Positions 1 through 6,575 of a stretch of 11,847 bases of DNA are shown here, piece by piece. The notes beneath the pieces are model-generated. The model was not told the origin of the DNA, made no database searches, and saw nothing but the letters and a program-made list of their open reading frames with translations. The stretch is from JAHDBG01 sp963922685 (GTDB lineage: Bacteria > Pseudomonadota > Gammaproteobacteria > Chromatiales > Chromatiaceae). The translations under genes and the position numbers were made by a program. How positions within the stretch are numbered: position 1 is the stretch's first letter; every line of letters begins with the position of its first letter. Location of the stretch: assembly GCA_963922685.1 (NCBI GenBank), contig CAWUJM010000049.1, positions 1 to 11,847 of the forward strand, given 5' to 3'.

Positions 1-202
1 TAACGCTTGCCAGAAACCTGTGGTAGCAAATCACCACATCAGTTTGAATCGCACCTCTGATCACTTGTTCGGTATAAGTGTATTTGTAAGTCACCTTAAA
101 GAGCGGCAACTTTAAGAAACGGCTGGGGATAGATAACACGAAAACCGCACCCTGTGTTACGGCAATACCGGTTGCGGGAGGGCACTGAAATAGGCATCAG
201 GA
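1..202 (-). other. Left-edge flank downstream of the ECF-like gene; no confident gene
   Basis: This stretch follows the stop codon of the last gene of the minus-strand cluster. One minus-strand frame is open from 196 to the left edge (about 65 codons). It has no ATG, but GTG codons at 139-137 and 94-92 could start a gene that continues outside the window; the predicted peptide ends in YTYTEQVIRGAIQ and a hydrophobic stretch. A separate 33-codon ATG frame occupies 197-96. Neither resembles a family I recognise, and I see no P-loop that would mark a transporter ATPase. No clear terminator follows the upstream gene, so a further co-transcribed gene is possible but not shown. Confidence 0.25.
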
Positions 203-1324
203 TCAACGAGTCGATGCTGGTGCTCGCAACAGGATCCTCGCCGGTAAGCCGCTAAGCGCACCAAATAACACCTGCGCAACCAGCACAGGTGCCAGAATAG
301 CGAAGCCGAGCACAGGCGCACCAGCAAGAAACAGCAACATCAGATTGGTCGAGAAACGGGCCAGGCCCATCACTGCGCCGATCAACATCAATTGCAGGGT
401 GCCCGCGATAAGACCGACAGATCGGTACAAGGACAGCAGCACATCGGCCAGAAAACCGGTCAGCACAAACTGGATCAATTCCAGAATACCCAGCTTGCCG
501 AAGCCCAGCATAAAGCCGACCAGACCCATGCACAATCCGGTATGCAAGCCGCCAGACCGGCCTTGCGTTCTTTGCGCTGCAATCAGGAACAGCGGAATCA
601 GCACCACATTTTTATGCCCTGGCGCGACCAGCAATCCCGGCACGAAAACGATCATTCTGAAGCTCAGCATCGCCAATGTCATGCCGACTATCACTGCAAT
701 GTCGTTGCGTGTTTGGGGATCAAGATCCGGCTCGTGCTGTGCCAGACGGTGCCCGGCACACTCAAATGCCGAGTCCATCAAATGCCGGATAGGCGACACA
801 TCACCTTTGAGTAAGGTACGCATGCGCGGTCCCGGGTTGGTGCCATCCGCTATTTTGCGACTCTTGCCGCGTTGCCGTCCATCAGCTCCGCTGAACAGTG
901 CCAATGTGTGATCCAGCGCAATCGCGACATGGCGTGGAATGCCACAACGCACCAGGCCATTGCGCAGGGTCTTCGGCGCGGCTGCGTGTTGTACCCAGAT
1001 GCTGGCCATGACCAGAATGAGTATGCGCGCATTCATCAGCAGACCCAGCCACAGGCCACTCAGATTGACCTCCAGACTGAAAAGCCAGAGTCCGACCGAT
1101 ATCCAGCGGTCTTCACCAGAGGGCGTGGGGACGAATGCGTAGGCCAGAAAAACCAGAATCAGAAACAATCCGACCCGACGAAACAGGGCCAGAGTGCGCC
1201 TGAGTGGCACCTTCGATCCTGTCCAGAGCAGAACCTGCAAGCCCGACAAAACAGCCAGCAGGTATGGGTCACTCAGAGCAAATAACAGCCCCGACGACAG
1301 CAGCAGGTACAGAATGTAAAACAT
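203..1324 (-). CDS. Putative ECF-transporter membrane protein: EcfT/CbiQ-like half fused to an S-component-like half
   Basis: A 373-residue polytopic inner-membrane protein. Residues about 1-35, 50-65, 75-85 and 88-112 form hydrophobic helices in the pattern of EcfT/CbiQ: an early SGLLFALSDPYLL segment, a basic turn (VPLRRTLALFRR, 39-50), then a helix ending before a soluble stretch. Residues about 145-205 are charged and probably cytoplasmic, where EcfT proteins contact their ATPases; I cannot find clean Ala-Arg-Gly coupling motifs there. Residues about 207-365 form a second set of five or six helices with a Gly-rich middle, reminiscent of small ECF substrate-binding (S) subunits. The start ATG lies 27 bases after mosA, with a weak AGGCAG upstream. 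Being last in the mosBA cluster suggests transport of molybdate, another oxyanion or a cofactor precursor, but the substrate is inference. No ATPase gene is visible. Membrane location is clear; the T-S fusion reading is moderate, as it rests on pattern rather than alignment. Confidence 0.55.
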   Translation of the reverse strand: MFYILYLLLSSGLLFALSDPYLLAVLSGLQVLLWTGSKVPLRRTLALFRRVGLFLILVFLAYAFVPTPSGEDRWISVGLWLFSLEVNLSGLWLGLLMNARILILVMASIWVQHAAAPKTLRNGLVRCGIPRHVAIALDHTLALFSGADGRQRGKSRKIADGTNPGPRMRTLLKGDVSPIRHLMDSAFECAGHRLAQHEPDLDPQTRNDIAVIVGMTLAMLSFRMIVFVPGLLVAPGHKNVVLIPLFLIAAQRTQGRSGGLHTGLCMGLVGFMLGFGKLGILELIQFVLTGFLADVLLSLYRSVGLIAGTLQLMLIGAVMGLARFSTNLMLLFLAGAPVLGFAILAPVLVAQVLFGALSGLPARILLRAPASTR

Positions 1325-1351
1325 GAATCATCGAATCTGCCTGCGTAGTCT

Positions 1352-2176
1352 CTACTCCTCCAGGTAGATTATCGTACCGACATGCTCGCCCCTGGCTGCG
1401 GCCTTAATGCGTTCCGGATGATGGCCGTTGATCAATTGCACCGCCTTTACCAGGCGCGCATTCTGCATGATATCCAGTAATATCCGGTCAAACGGCAGGG
1501 TCGGCAGATCGCGCTCGCGCAACGCCTGTACACTGATGCGCTCAATCAGCTTTGCGTCAGAATGTTCCTTAGGGTCTTTGTCATACAGCCCGTCAACATC
1601 CTTGGCCAGGATAACCGACTGGCAACCAAAACACTCGCCAAGCAGATAAGCCCCGGCGTCGCTGCGATTTGGCGGCACCCGGCCGACTTTGGGTGGATGT
1701 TCCCACAGGTTGTAGGGCGGCACACCATTGAAAATGACGCCGGGCACGGAGTTGATGAACAAGGGCAGCAGATGACCGAGAATCTCCGGCGGAATGGCAA
1801 CCACGCCCTTTGGTGCCAGCAAGGTACCCAGAATATGCGCATTGCCCAGTGCATCCGCCATGGATAGCTGCGCCAGCACGCCGGTCGGTAGTCCGAGGTC
1901 GATGCCAACCGAGAACACATGTCGGCTGCGTGCGCCGCCACCAGTGCTGATGATCAATTTCCGGTCTTCCATTATTTCCATCAGCGCGTCGCAGGCACCG
2001 TAGCAAACATCTTTGCCTGCTTCAACGATGGTGCGACCACCGATCTTGATCACCGCCGCATCCGGCAACATTCGAAATGTGCGCTCCGAACCGGTAGACG
2101 CCATGACCTGTTTGTCCAGCAGGCTTTCGCGCATCAACGTAGACTGCATATGATGTCTGTTATCTGTATGACTCAT
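1352..2176 (-). CDS. mosA: Molybdenum storage protein alpha-type subunit (amino-acid kinase fold)
   Basis: A 274-residue cytoplasmic protein of the amino-acid kinase superfamily, related to UMP kinase. In Azotobacter vinelandii the alpha and beta paralogues form a hetero-hexameric cage that uses ATP to pack polyoxomolybdate. Visible motifs are the N-terminal nucleotide loop VIKIGG (42-47), ISTGGGARSRHVFSVGIDLGLP (about 76-97), the VPPYNLWEH loop (152-160), AKDVDGLYDKDP (191-202), and the C-terminal NGHHPERIKAAARGEHVGTII. RHVFSVGIDLGLP and the C-terminus match the alpha chain as I remember it. Oddly, the alpha chain's His-rich loop after PPY is here Asn-Leu-Trp-Glu-His, so metal-site chemistry may differ. 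I chose the ATG at 2176-2174, four bases after the mosB stop. A longer frame reaches an ATG at 2209 but would overlap the conserved mosB end. The alternative, a plain UMP kinase, is unlikely given the tandem paralogue and loop sequences. Confidence 0.8.
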   Translation of the reverse strand: MSHTDNRHHMQSTLMRESLLDKQVMASTGSERTFRMLPDAAVIKIGGRTIVEAGKDVCYGACDALMEIMEDRKLIISTGGGARSRHVFSVGIDLGLPTGVLAQLSMADALGNAHILGTLLAPKGVVAIPPEILGHLLPLFINSVPGVIFNGVPPYNLWEHPPKVGRVPPNRSDAGAYLLGECFGCQSVILAKDVDGLYDKDPKEHSDAKLIERISVQALRERDLPTLPFDRILLDIMQNARLVKAVQLINGHHPERIKAAARGEHVGTIIYLEE

Positions 2177-2180
2177 CGTT

Positions 2181-2996
2181 TTAATCCGCCCTGATGATGG
2201 TACCCACATGCTCGCCGTTCAGCGCACGGGTCAGGTTGCCTCGCTCCAGGCCATTGATGATCTGGATTTCGCGCCGGTACACAGCACTTTTCATATGCTC
2301 CAGCACCGCACGTTCGACGACGACATCTTCCAGATCCATGGATTCCAGTTCGCCGACTGTGGTTTCAGGTATGAACCTGGCATGTTTGTCTTTTTTCGGA
2401 TCAGCCGAATACAGGCCTTTTTCGTCCTTCACATAGATCATGGAGCGCGCGCCGAATACCTCGCTGACCAGATAAGTGCCTGTGTCGGTGCGATGTGGTG
2501 GAATCCGTCCGATCGCCGGATTGGGCTGCCAGAAGGTGTAAGGCGGCATACCAAAGCACACCACCGCATTGCGCTCCATCAGATACAACGGCAGTTGCGG
2601 AAACTGGATCGGCTCAATGAAGGGTATACCATGTTTAGACAGCAGGTAATGCAACATACGCGCATTCTGCATACTGACGAAGGTACCCAGCACACTGAGT
2701 ACGCCGGTAGGCAGCTCCAGCTCACTGGCCACGCTGTAGGCATGGCGTGCGCGAGTGCCGGCACCGGTGCCAATAATCATCTTATGGCGCGGCAGATTGT
2801 CCACCACTTCTTCAAGCAGCGGAAACACCGCCTTGCGCCCACGATCAATCAGGCTGTGGCCGCCGATCTTGACCACATTCGCCTCGGGCAGAATCTGCAC
2901 CGGTTCAGTTCTGGCCGTCTCCGCCATCAGAGCCTCATCGGTCAGGCTGCCTGTGACCAGGTGCTGGCCGAGTTCGGTGAGTCGTTCATCAGTCAT
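2181..2996 (-). CDS. mosB: Molybdenum storage protein beta-type subunit (amino-acid kinase fold)
   Basis: A 271-residue cytoplasmic protein and the partner of the next gene, with which it should build the ATP-dependent molybdenum (or tungsten) storage cage. Motifs in order: VVKIGGHSLIDRGR (41-54), the nucleotide-binding IIGTGAGTRARH (74-85), GMPPYTFWQP (149-158), IPPHRTDTGTYL (165-176), KDEKGLYSADPKK (190-202), and INGLERGNLTRAL followed by GEHVGTII at the C-terminus. IDRGR, GTGAGTRARH and GNLTRAL match the A. vinelandii beta chain as remembered. The length matches the family. The gene begins 28 bases after the methyltransferase stop; the gap is AT-rich and has no good Shine-Dalgarno, so translation may depend on coupling or be weak. 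No in-frame ATG exists upstream or within the next 20 residues, so the start is secure. No nitrogenase genes are visible, so the role could be Mo buffering for other molybdoenzymes. Confidence 0.88.
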   Translation of the reverse strand: MTDERLTELGQHLVTGSLTDEALMAETARTEPVQILPEANVVKIGGHSLIDRGRKAVFPLLEEVVDNLPRHKMIIGTGAGTRARHAYSVASELELPTGVLSVLGTFVSMQNARMLHYLLSKHGIPFIEPIQFPQLPLYLMERNAVVCFGMPPYTFWQPNPAIGRIPPHRTDTGTYLVSEVFGARSMIYVKDEKGLYSADPKKDKHARFIPETTVGELESMDLEDVVVERAVLEHMKSAVYRREIQIINGLERGNLTRALNGEHVGTIIRAD

Positions 2997-3024
2997 AATA
3001 TTTATTCAACAACCTGTTATTTCT

Positions 3025-3822
3025 TTAATGTGGTGGAAAACGAAATGCACGCAACACATAATGGCTGGTGAATTTCCCGGTGTAATCAATAGCTTCATAG
3101 TGCTGCAGTGCCCAAGCCTGCAATTCAGCCAGTACGGCCGTTTGCGCAGACTGATCCAGTGAGTTGCCCGCCAGACCGGGTTTGGCCACCCAGTTATTCA
3201 GCGAAGTTTGCGGCGATTCGGTCACCTGCCAGACGGCTGCTTCAATCGTACCCAGATCATCAGCACCACTGTTCACACACTGCGTGGCGAATGCCTGCAT
3301 ATTGCGTTTGCCGTCACGCGCCCGGACGCCCCTGGCCCGCAGGATTTCACGCATCTTACGGCGCATAGTATCCGCAATACCATCCGGATCACGCACGACA
3401 CGGCCCAGCGCGCAGACGAATCCCTGATCAGAGCCAGACCTTCTGATCCCGGACAACACATGCTCAGGATCCAGCAGGTGCAAGGCACGTGAACTGAACA
3501 CCAGATCGGCCTGCAAACCACTCAGCGGCCAGGCCTGATTAGCATCAGTATGGATCAGGCGTAACCGCTTGTTTTCAAACACCCGCTGACGGAATTTATC
3601 AAGCATGCGCTCTGACGCATCCAGCCCCGCATAATGGTTTGCCGCAGCACTCAGAAACTGACCGATCTCGCCCGTGCCACAGCCGATTTCCAGAATATCC
3701 GGCCCTGCTATTGTTCCGGTAAGACCGATTGCGGCTCTGGCGACCTGTTGCGCAATATCCCTGCCGATGCCGGCACGCGAATCATAGAAACCAGCCTGTT
3801 CATCATAATCCGGCGTGCGCAT
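3025..3822 (-). CDS. Class I SAM-dependent methyltransferase, substrate unknown
   Basis: A 265-residue soluble protein with a Rossmann-type methyltransferase core. An N-terminal YDEQAGFYD segment (6-14) is typical of small-molecule methyltransferases. Motif I is ILEIGCGTG (43-51), the acidic ribose-binding residue sits in AGLDASERML (65-74), HTDAN (91-95) matches the adenine-binding region, and ADLVFSSRALHLL (105-117) is the motif IV/post-strand region. The C-terminal ~140 residues are not informative. I chose the ATG at 3822-3820, which overlaps the TGA of the upstream gene as TGATG, a usual sign of translational coupling. An upstream in-frame ATG at 3867 would lie inside that gene and adds residues unlike the family. 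The protein resembles BioC/UbiE-type enzymes in general form only. Its place before mosBA hints at a shared physiological setting, but no substrate can be named. Confidence 0.8.
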   Translation of the reverse strand: MRTPDYDEQAGFYDSRAGIGRDIAQQVARAAIGLTGTIAGPDILEIGCGTGEIGQFLSAAANHYAGLDASERMLDKFRQRVFENKRLRLIHTDANQAWPLSGLQADLVFSSRALHLLDPEHVLSGIRRSGSDQGFVCALGRVVRDPDGIADTMRRKMREILRARGVRARDGKRNMQAFATQCVNSGADDLGTIEAAVWQVTESPQTSLNNWVAKPGLAGNSLDQSAQTAVLAELQAWALQHYEAIDYTGKFTSHYVLRAFRFPPH

Positions 3823-4190
3823 CAGGCGGCACTGCGGAAGATGAAATAGGCCGCACCGATCAGACAAAGTGCAGCCCAGAAGTAATCCAGCTTGAGCGGC
3901 GCGTCCATCACCAACATCGCAAACGGGATAAACAACACCAGCGACATGCTGACCTGCAGAATCTGCAACTGTGCTAGGGTCATCTCCTGATAACCGATTC
4001 GATTGGCCGGGATATGCACCATGTATTCAAAAAAGGCGATCGACCAACTGACGATAGCGGCAACAAACCAATGGTTGTTGCTGAGGCTTTTCAGGTGAAA
4101 ATACCAGGCCGTCAGCATGAACAGATTGGAGACCGTCAGTAACAGGACGGTTTTATGAAAAACCGGGGAGGATAATAATTCCAGAGGCAT
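3822..4190 (-). CDS. DMT-type small membrane protein, DUF486 family
   Basis: A 122-residue inner-membrane protein with four predicted helices (about 10-30, 40-58, 73-97, 103-120). Family hallmarks are visible: SNLFMLTAWYFHLK near the N-terminus, the central SIAFFEYMVHIPANRIGYQ, and the terminal PLKLDYFWAALCLIGAAYFIFR. These match the DUF486 (COG3169) proteins, which sit in the drug/metabolite transporter group but have no established function. Length is normal for the family. It is the first gene of the probable five-gene operon, and its TGA overlaps the methyltransferase ATG by one base. The start is preceded only by a weak purine stretch. Its ATG lies 19 bases beyond the T-run of the oxidase terminator, which leaves little room for a promoter of its own. 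Confidence 0.85.
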   Translation of the reverse strand: MPLELLSSPVFHKTVLLLTVSNLFMLTAWYFHLKSLSNNHWFVAAIVSWSIAFFEYMVHIPANRIGYQEMTLAQLQILQVSMSLVLFIPFAMLVMDAPLKLDYFWAALCLIGAAYFIFRSAA

Positions 4191-4209
4191 AAATCAGGTT
4201 TCCGATCGC

Positions 4210-4252
4210 AAAAAAAAGCCTGAGCTCCCGCGAAGATCGCGGGAACTCAGGC
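4210..4252 (-). terminator. Intrinsic terminator of the multicopper oxidase gene
   Basis: Read on the minus strand, GCCTGAGTTCCCGCG (4252-4238), a five-base loop ATCTT, and CGCGGGAGCTCAGGC (4232-4218) form a 15-bp stem, followed immediately by eight T (4217-4210). The single non-Watson-Crick position (4245/4225) is a G-U wobble in the minus-strand RNA but a C-A mismatch on the plus strand, which supports minus-strand function. It lies 20 bases after the oxidase stop and just before the DUF486 gene. Confidence 0.92.
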
Positions 4253-4272
4253 AGACAAATGCTGAATCGGGT

Positions 4273-6444
4273 TTATTTTATCCCGCCATATTCCATAATG
4301 GCTTCGTACAGTTTTTGCAAGTTCTCCTTCTTACTCGTCTTAAGATATTCAAGTGTTGGTTCAATCGTCACCACCTGCATCATACCATTATCTTCATGAT
4401 CCAGAACATGGCAATGTTGCACAAAAGAGCCGGTGAACTGCGTATAGCGTGTTCTGATGGTAGCAATTTCCTTTGCGTCCTTCTCATCATCTCTGTACAC
4501 CGGGGCTACCAGAGTGTCTTTCCATACCCATGCGTTTTCATCCATACCAGCAGCGGCAAAGTCATAGCCTGTGCCATAAGCATATTTGCGCTGTACCTGA
4601 AACGGATTGACGTGAATGTGGAAAATATGGCCTCCAGTAAGACCTCCAGCAGGATTGTTATCTTTATCGACCCTTCCAGCAGTCTTATCTGGTTGTGATT
4701 CTGCACTGATTTTCCACTCATTGGCGGAATTAATCGAAAATAATCGTGCAAAGCTCTTGGAAGAATTAAAGTTCATACAATTCCAATGGCCATTTTTATC
4801 TCTACCATCACAAATCATGTAGAACCTTTCAGGATTCTTCTCATCACAATTCTTGAGCGTACCATCTTCTGCTTTACAAGGCGTACAGTTACCGCCGTAC
4901 TCCGAGCATTGATACTGGCTGGAAATTAAATAATGAACACGCTGGAGCTTGCCTTTAGCCAGCTCCTCCGGAGTTAGCGGCTGCAAGGGTGCTTCGTTGT
5001 TGTATGGATCGCCCTGCTGATAGTCAAGATAAGCATCTTCGATATCTGCCAGTTTTGGTAGAGGGGCAACCTCGGTTCCGCTTTGCACATCTATCTGCGC
5101 CAATACTCTTCTGAAGTTACGTGTATTTGGATCCTTTGGATCTTTTTGGATTGCCTGCCCCTTGTCAATCAGCCAGAAAGCTTCACCATCTTTTAAGCTA
5201 TCTTTTTCTGTTTGCAGAATTTGCACCAATACATCTGTGCGGTAAGCCGGTGCTAACACAGCATAAGGTATTTCTGGCATGGTACCTGTTGGTAAGCCGT
5301 CCAGAGAAATTTCATGCATGTTAATCACTTCTTGCACTTCGCCGGTAGTTTTGTTTACCCGCACCAGTTGTGGGTTGATGCCGTTCGTTATGCCGGCATG
5401 GATAAAGCGCCAGCGCTGTAGTTCCCCAGCCTTTATCGGGATTTTAGGATAGGCTTGCCCATTCACAAACACTGGACGATTCAGAGCTGCGTATCCTTTC
5501 TGTTCCAGATTTTTATATACGTCCGGTTCATGTTCGTCTTCTCCAACCTGACCGTCTTCACGGTATGCCAGTTGTTGAAAAACCATAATGCGGTCTGCAG
5601 CGACATCTCTGATTGCCGGGATGGCATCCAGTCCTTTTGTATCATCTTTCACAATCAAAGCACCTGCCATACCACTGGCAACCTGCAAAGCGGTTGAACC
5701 ATGGACATGGGAATGGTACCAGAAGGTACCACTGGGGTGATCGCTCGGCAAATGAACTATTTGCCGGTTGTCGCTGCCAGGCTCCATTAGTCGAAAAATA
5801 TTGTCGGATTCACCTGTTGGGTCCACGCGCCAACCATGGGTATGTAAATTAGTGACATTAAAATTATGTGGCTTGTTTAAATCCTTATCCGCACCGGCTG
5901 GGGGAATATAACCCAAAAAGGTCGATTCACCGCCGTGACCAGCACCACTCATGTGGTGTTCCGCATCCTGCTCTTGCAGCTTGTTGGTTATCAGAGCACG
6001 ATAGGTCTGGCCCGGTCTGATGCGCATGGTCGGGCCAACCGGGCGGTCATTGTATCTGAGCCCTGCCCACTGCCTGAGGTTAGTCTTGCATCCGGCCAAC
6101 ACGGGTTGCTTATATTCGACATCCAGATCGGCACATTCACTATTCGGTTCGAACTCTGAATTGCCATCGCCGACTGGATAATCCCTCTTCAGATTGGCAC
6201 ATTTATGCGGTTTGGCATTTTTATTACTGCCAGTAAAATCATATTCTGGTGGATTAGAGAAATCCGTCGCGTCCGCCATCAGACCGTTCATCTGATCCTG
6301 AGTAGTCATTACCTCACAACCATCTCCGACTTCTTTTTCCGAATTCGGACTAGCACTCGCTGAAGCGGATGCGGCACACGTTAACAGGATCAGACCGGCG
6401 TGTTTTACGCCTTGATACGTTGTTCGCAAATTGCTGAATTTCAT
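4273..6444 (-). CDS. Secreted three-domain multicopper oxidase (laccase-like)
   Basis: A 723-residue preprotein. Residues 1-32 look like a Sec signal peptide (basic start, GLILLTC hydrophobic core, repeated Ala-Ser ending), so the enzyme should act in the periplasm or outside the cell, coupling oxidation of a metal ion or organic substrate to reduction of oxygen to water. All copper motifs are intact: NLHTHGW (H201, H203), WYHSHVHG (H244, H246), GGHIFHIH (H606, H609, H611), and HCHVLDHEDNGMM with H677, type 1 Cys678, H679, H683 and the axial Met688. Domain 1 begins near residue 137 (GPTMRIRPGQ) and domain 2 near 322 (RPVFVNGQAYPKI). Ten extra cysteines, four at about 43-119 and six at 513-556, probably form disulfides. 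There is no Met-rich segment as in CueO, so I give no gene name. I chose the ATG at 6444 because GGAGGTT precedes it and the signal peptide follows; an upstream ATG at 6558 is less likely. The gene is more AT-rich than its neighbours. Exact substrate unknown. Confidence 0.93.
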   Translation of the reverse strand: MKFSNLRTTYQGVKHAGLILLTCAASASASASPNSEKEVGDGCEVMTTQDQMNGLMADATDFSNPPEYDFTGSNKNAKPHKCANLKRDYPVGDGNSEFEPNSECADLDVEYKQPVLAGCKTNLRQWAGLRYNDRPVGPTMRIRPGQTYRALITNKLQEQDAEHHMSGAGHGGESTFLGYIPPAGADKDLNKPHNFNVTNLHTHGWRVDPTGESDNIFRLMEPGSDNRQIVHLPSDHPSGTFWYHSHVHGSTALQVASGMAGALIVKDDTKGLDAIPAIRDVAADRIMVFQQLAYREDGQVGEDEHEPDVYKNLEQKGYAALNRPVFVNGQAYPKIPIKAGELQRWRFIHAGITNGINPQLVRVNKTTGEVQEVINMHEISLDGLPTGTMPEIPYAVLAPAYRTDVLVQILQTEKDSLKDGEAFWLIDKGQAIQKDPKDPNTRNFRRVLAQIDVQSGTEVAPLPKLADIEDAYLDYQQGDPYNNEAPLQPLTPEELAKGKLQRVHYLISSQYQCSEYGGNCTPCKAEDGTLKNCDEKNPERFYMICDGRDKNGHWNCMNFNSSKSFARLFSINSANEWKISAESQPDKTAGRVDKDNNPAGGLTGGHIFHIHVNPFQVQRKYAYGTGYDFAAAGMDENAWVWKDTLVAPVYRDDEKDAKEIATIRTRYTQFTGSFVQHCHVLDHEDNGMMQVVTIEPTLEYLKTSKKENLQKLYEAIMEYGGIK

Positions 6445-6450
6445 TTTTAT

Positions 6451-6457
6451 AACCTCC
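6451..6457 (-). promoter_or_regulatory. Strong ribosome binding site fixing the oxidase start
   Basis: The minus-strand sequence GGAGGTT lies six bases before the ATG at 6444-6442. It is the best Shine-Dalgarno in the window and is the main reason for choosing this start over the longer frame beginning at 6558. Confidence 0.88.
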
Positions 6458-6465
6458 GGTAATTT

Positions 6466-6502
6466 GAAACAGTCAGACGCTTCGCGCAGAAGTGCCTGTT
6501 TC
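6466..6502 (-). other. Predicted stem-loop in the oxidase mRNA leader
   Basis: On the minus strand GAAACAG (6502-6496) can pair with CTGTTTC (6472-6466), and inside them CTTC (6492-6489) with GAAG (6483-6480) around a TGCGC loop. The structure ends eight bases before the Shine-Dalgarno. It may modulate translation or mRNA stability, or be a binding site on DNA; no function is shown. There is no T-run after it, so it is not a terminator. Confidence 0.4.
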
Positions 6503-6515
6503 TGACAGATTCTCA

Positions 6516-6544
6516 ACCATAGCATATTTGTGAAATATTTTCCC
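6516..6544 (-). promoter_or_regulatory. Weak candidate promoter for the oxidase gene
   Basis: On the minus strand TGCTATGGT (6524-6516) resembles an extended -10 element (TGn plus TATGGT). Seventeen bases further upstream is GGGAAA (6544-6539), a poor -35 with three of six matches. Such a promoter would normally need an activator or rely on the extended -10. It would give a leader of roughly 65 bases that includes the stem-loop at 6466-6502. Confidence 0.3.
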
Positions 6545-6575
6545 GATTTTTTATGCACCCCGGAAGCAGGGTTTG

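Noticed and set aside
150..200. Possible terminator after the ECF-like gene
   Set aside because: A CCGCA/TGCGG pairing with a 20-plus-base loop before TTTT is too weak to call.
345..1285. Several long plus-strand frames opposite the ECF-like gene
   Set aside because: They are low-complexity, Pro/Ser/Gln/Arg-rich translations with no membrane pattern or motifs, while the minus strand gives a coherent polytopic protein.
2177..2209. Longer mosA start at ATG 2209
   Set aside because: It would overlap the conserved end of mosB; the ATG at 2176 is four bases after the mosB stop and starts a family-length protein.
1352..2996. Reading the two kinase-fold genes as UMP kinase (pyrH) copies
   Set aside because: UMP kinase is usually single and near tsf/frr, and both proteins carry the PPY, GEHVGTII and RARH/RSRH-type sequences of the molybdenum storage subunits.
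2208..3071. 287-codon plus-strand frame opposite mosB
   Set aside because: It lies antisense to a clearly recognisable gene, is rich in His, Arg and Gln as expected from the reverse complement, and matches no family.
4273..6444. Naming the oxidase cueO or copA
   Set aside because: It lacks Met-rich segments, has a different length and extra cysteine regions, and has no copper-resistance neighbours in view.
6445..6558. Longer oxidase start at ATG 6558
   Set aside because: The added 38 residues would bury the signal peptide, and the strong GGAGGTT sits at the internal ATG instead.
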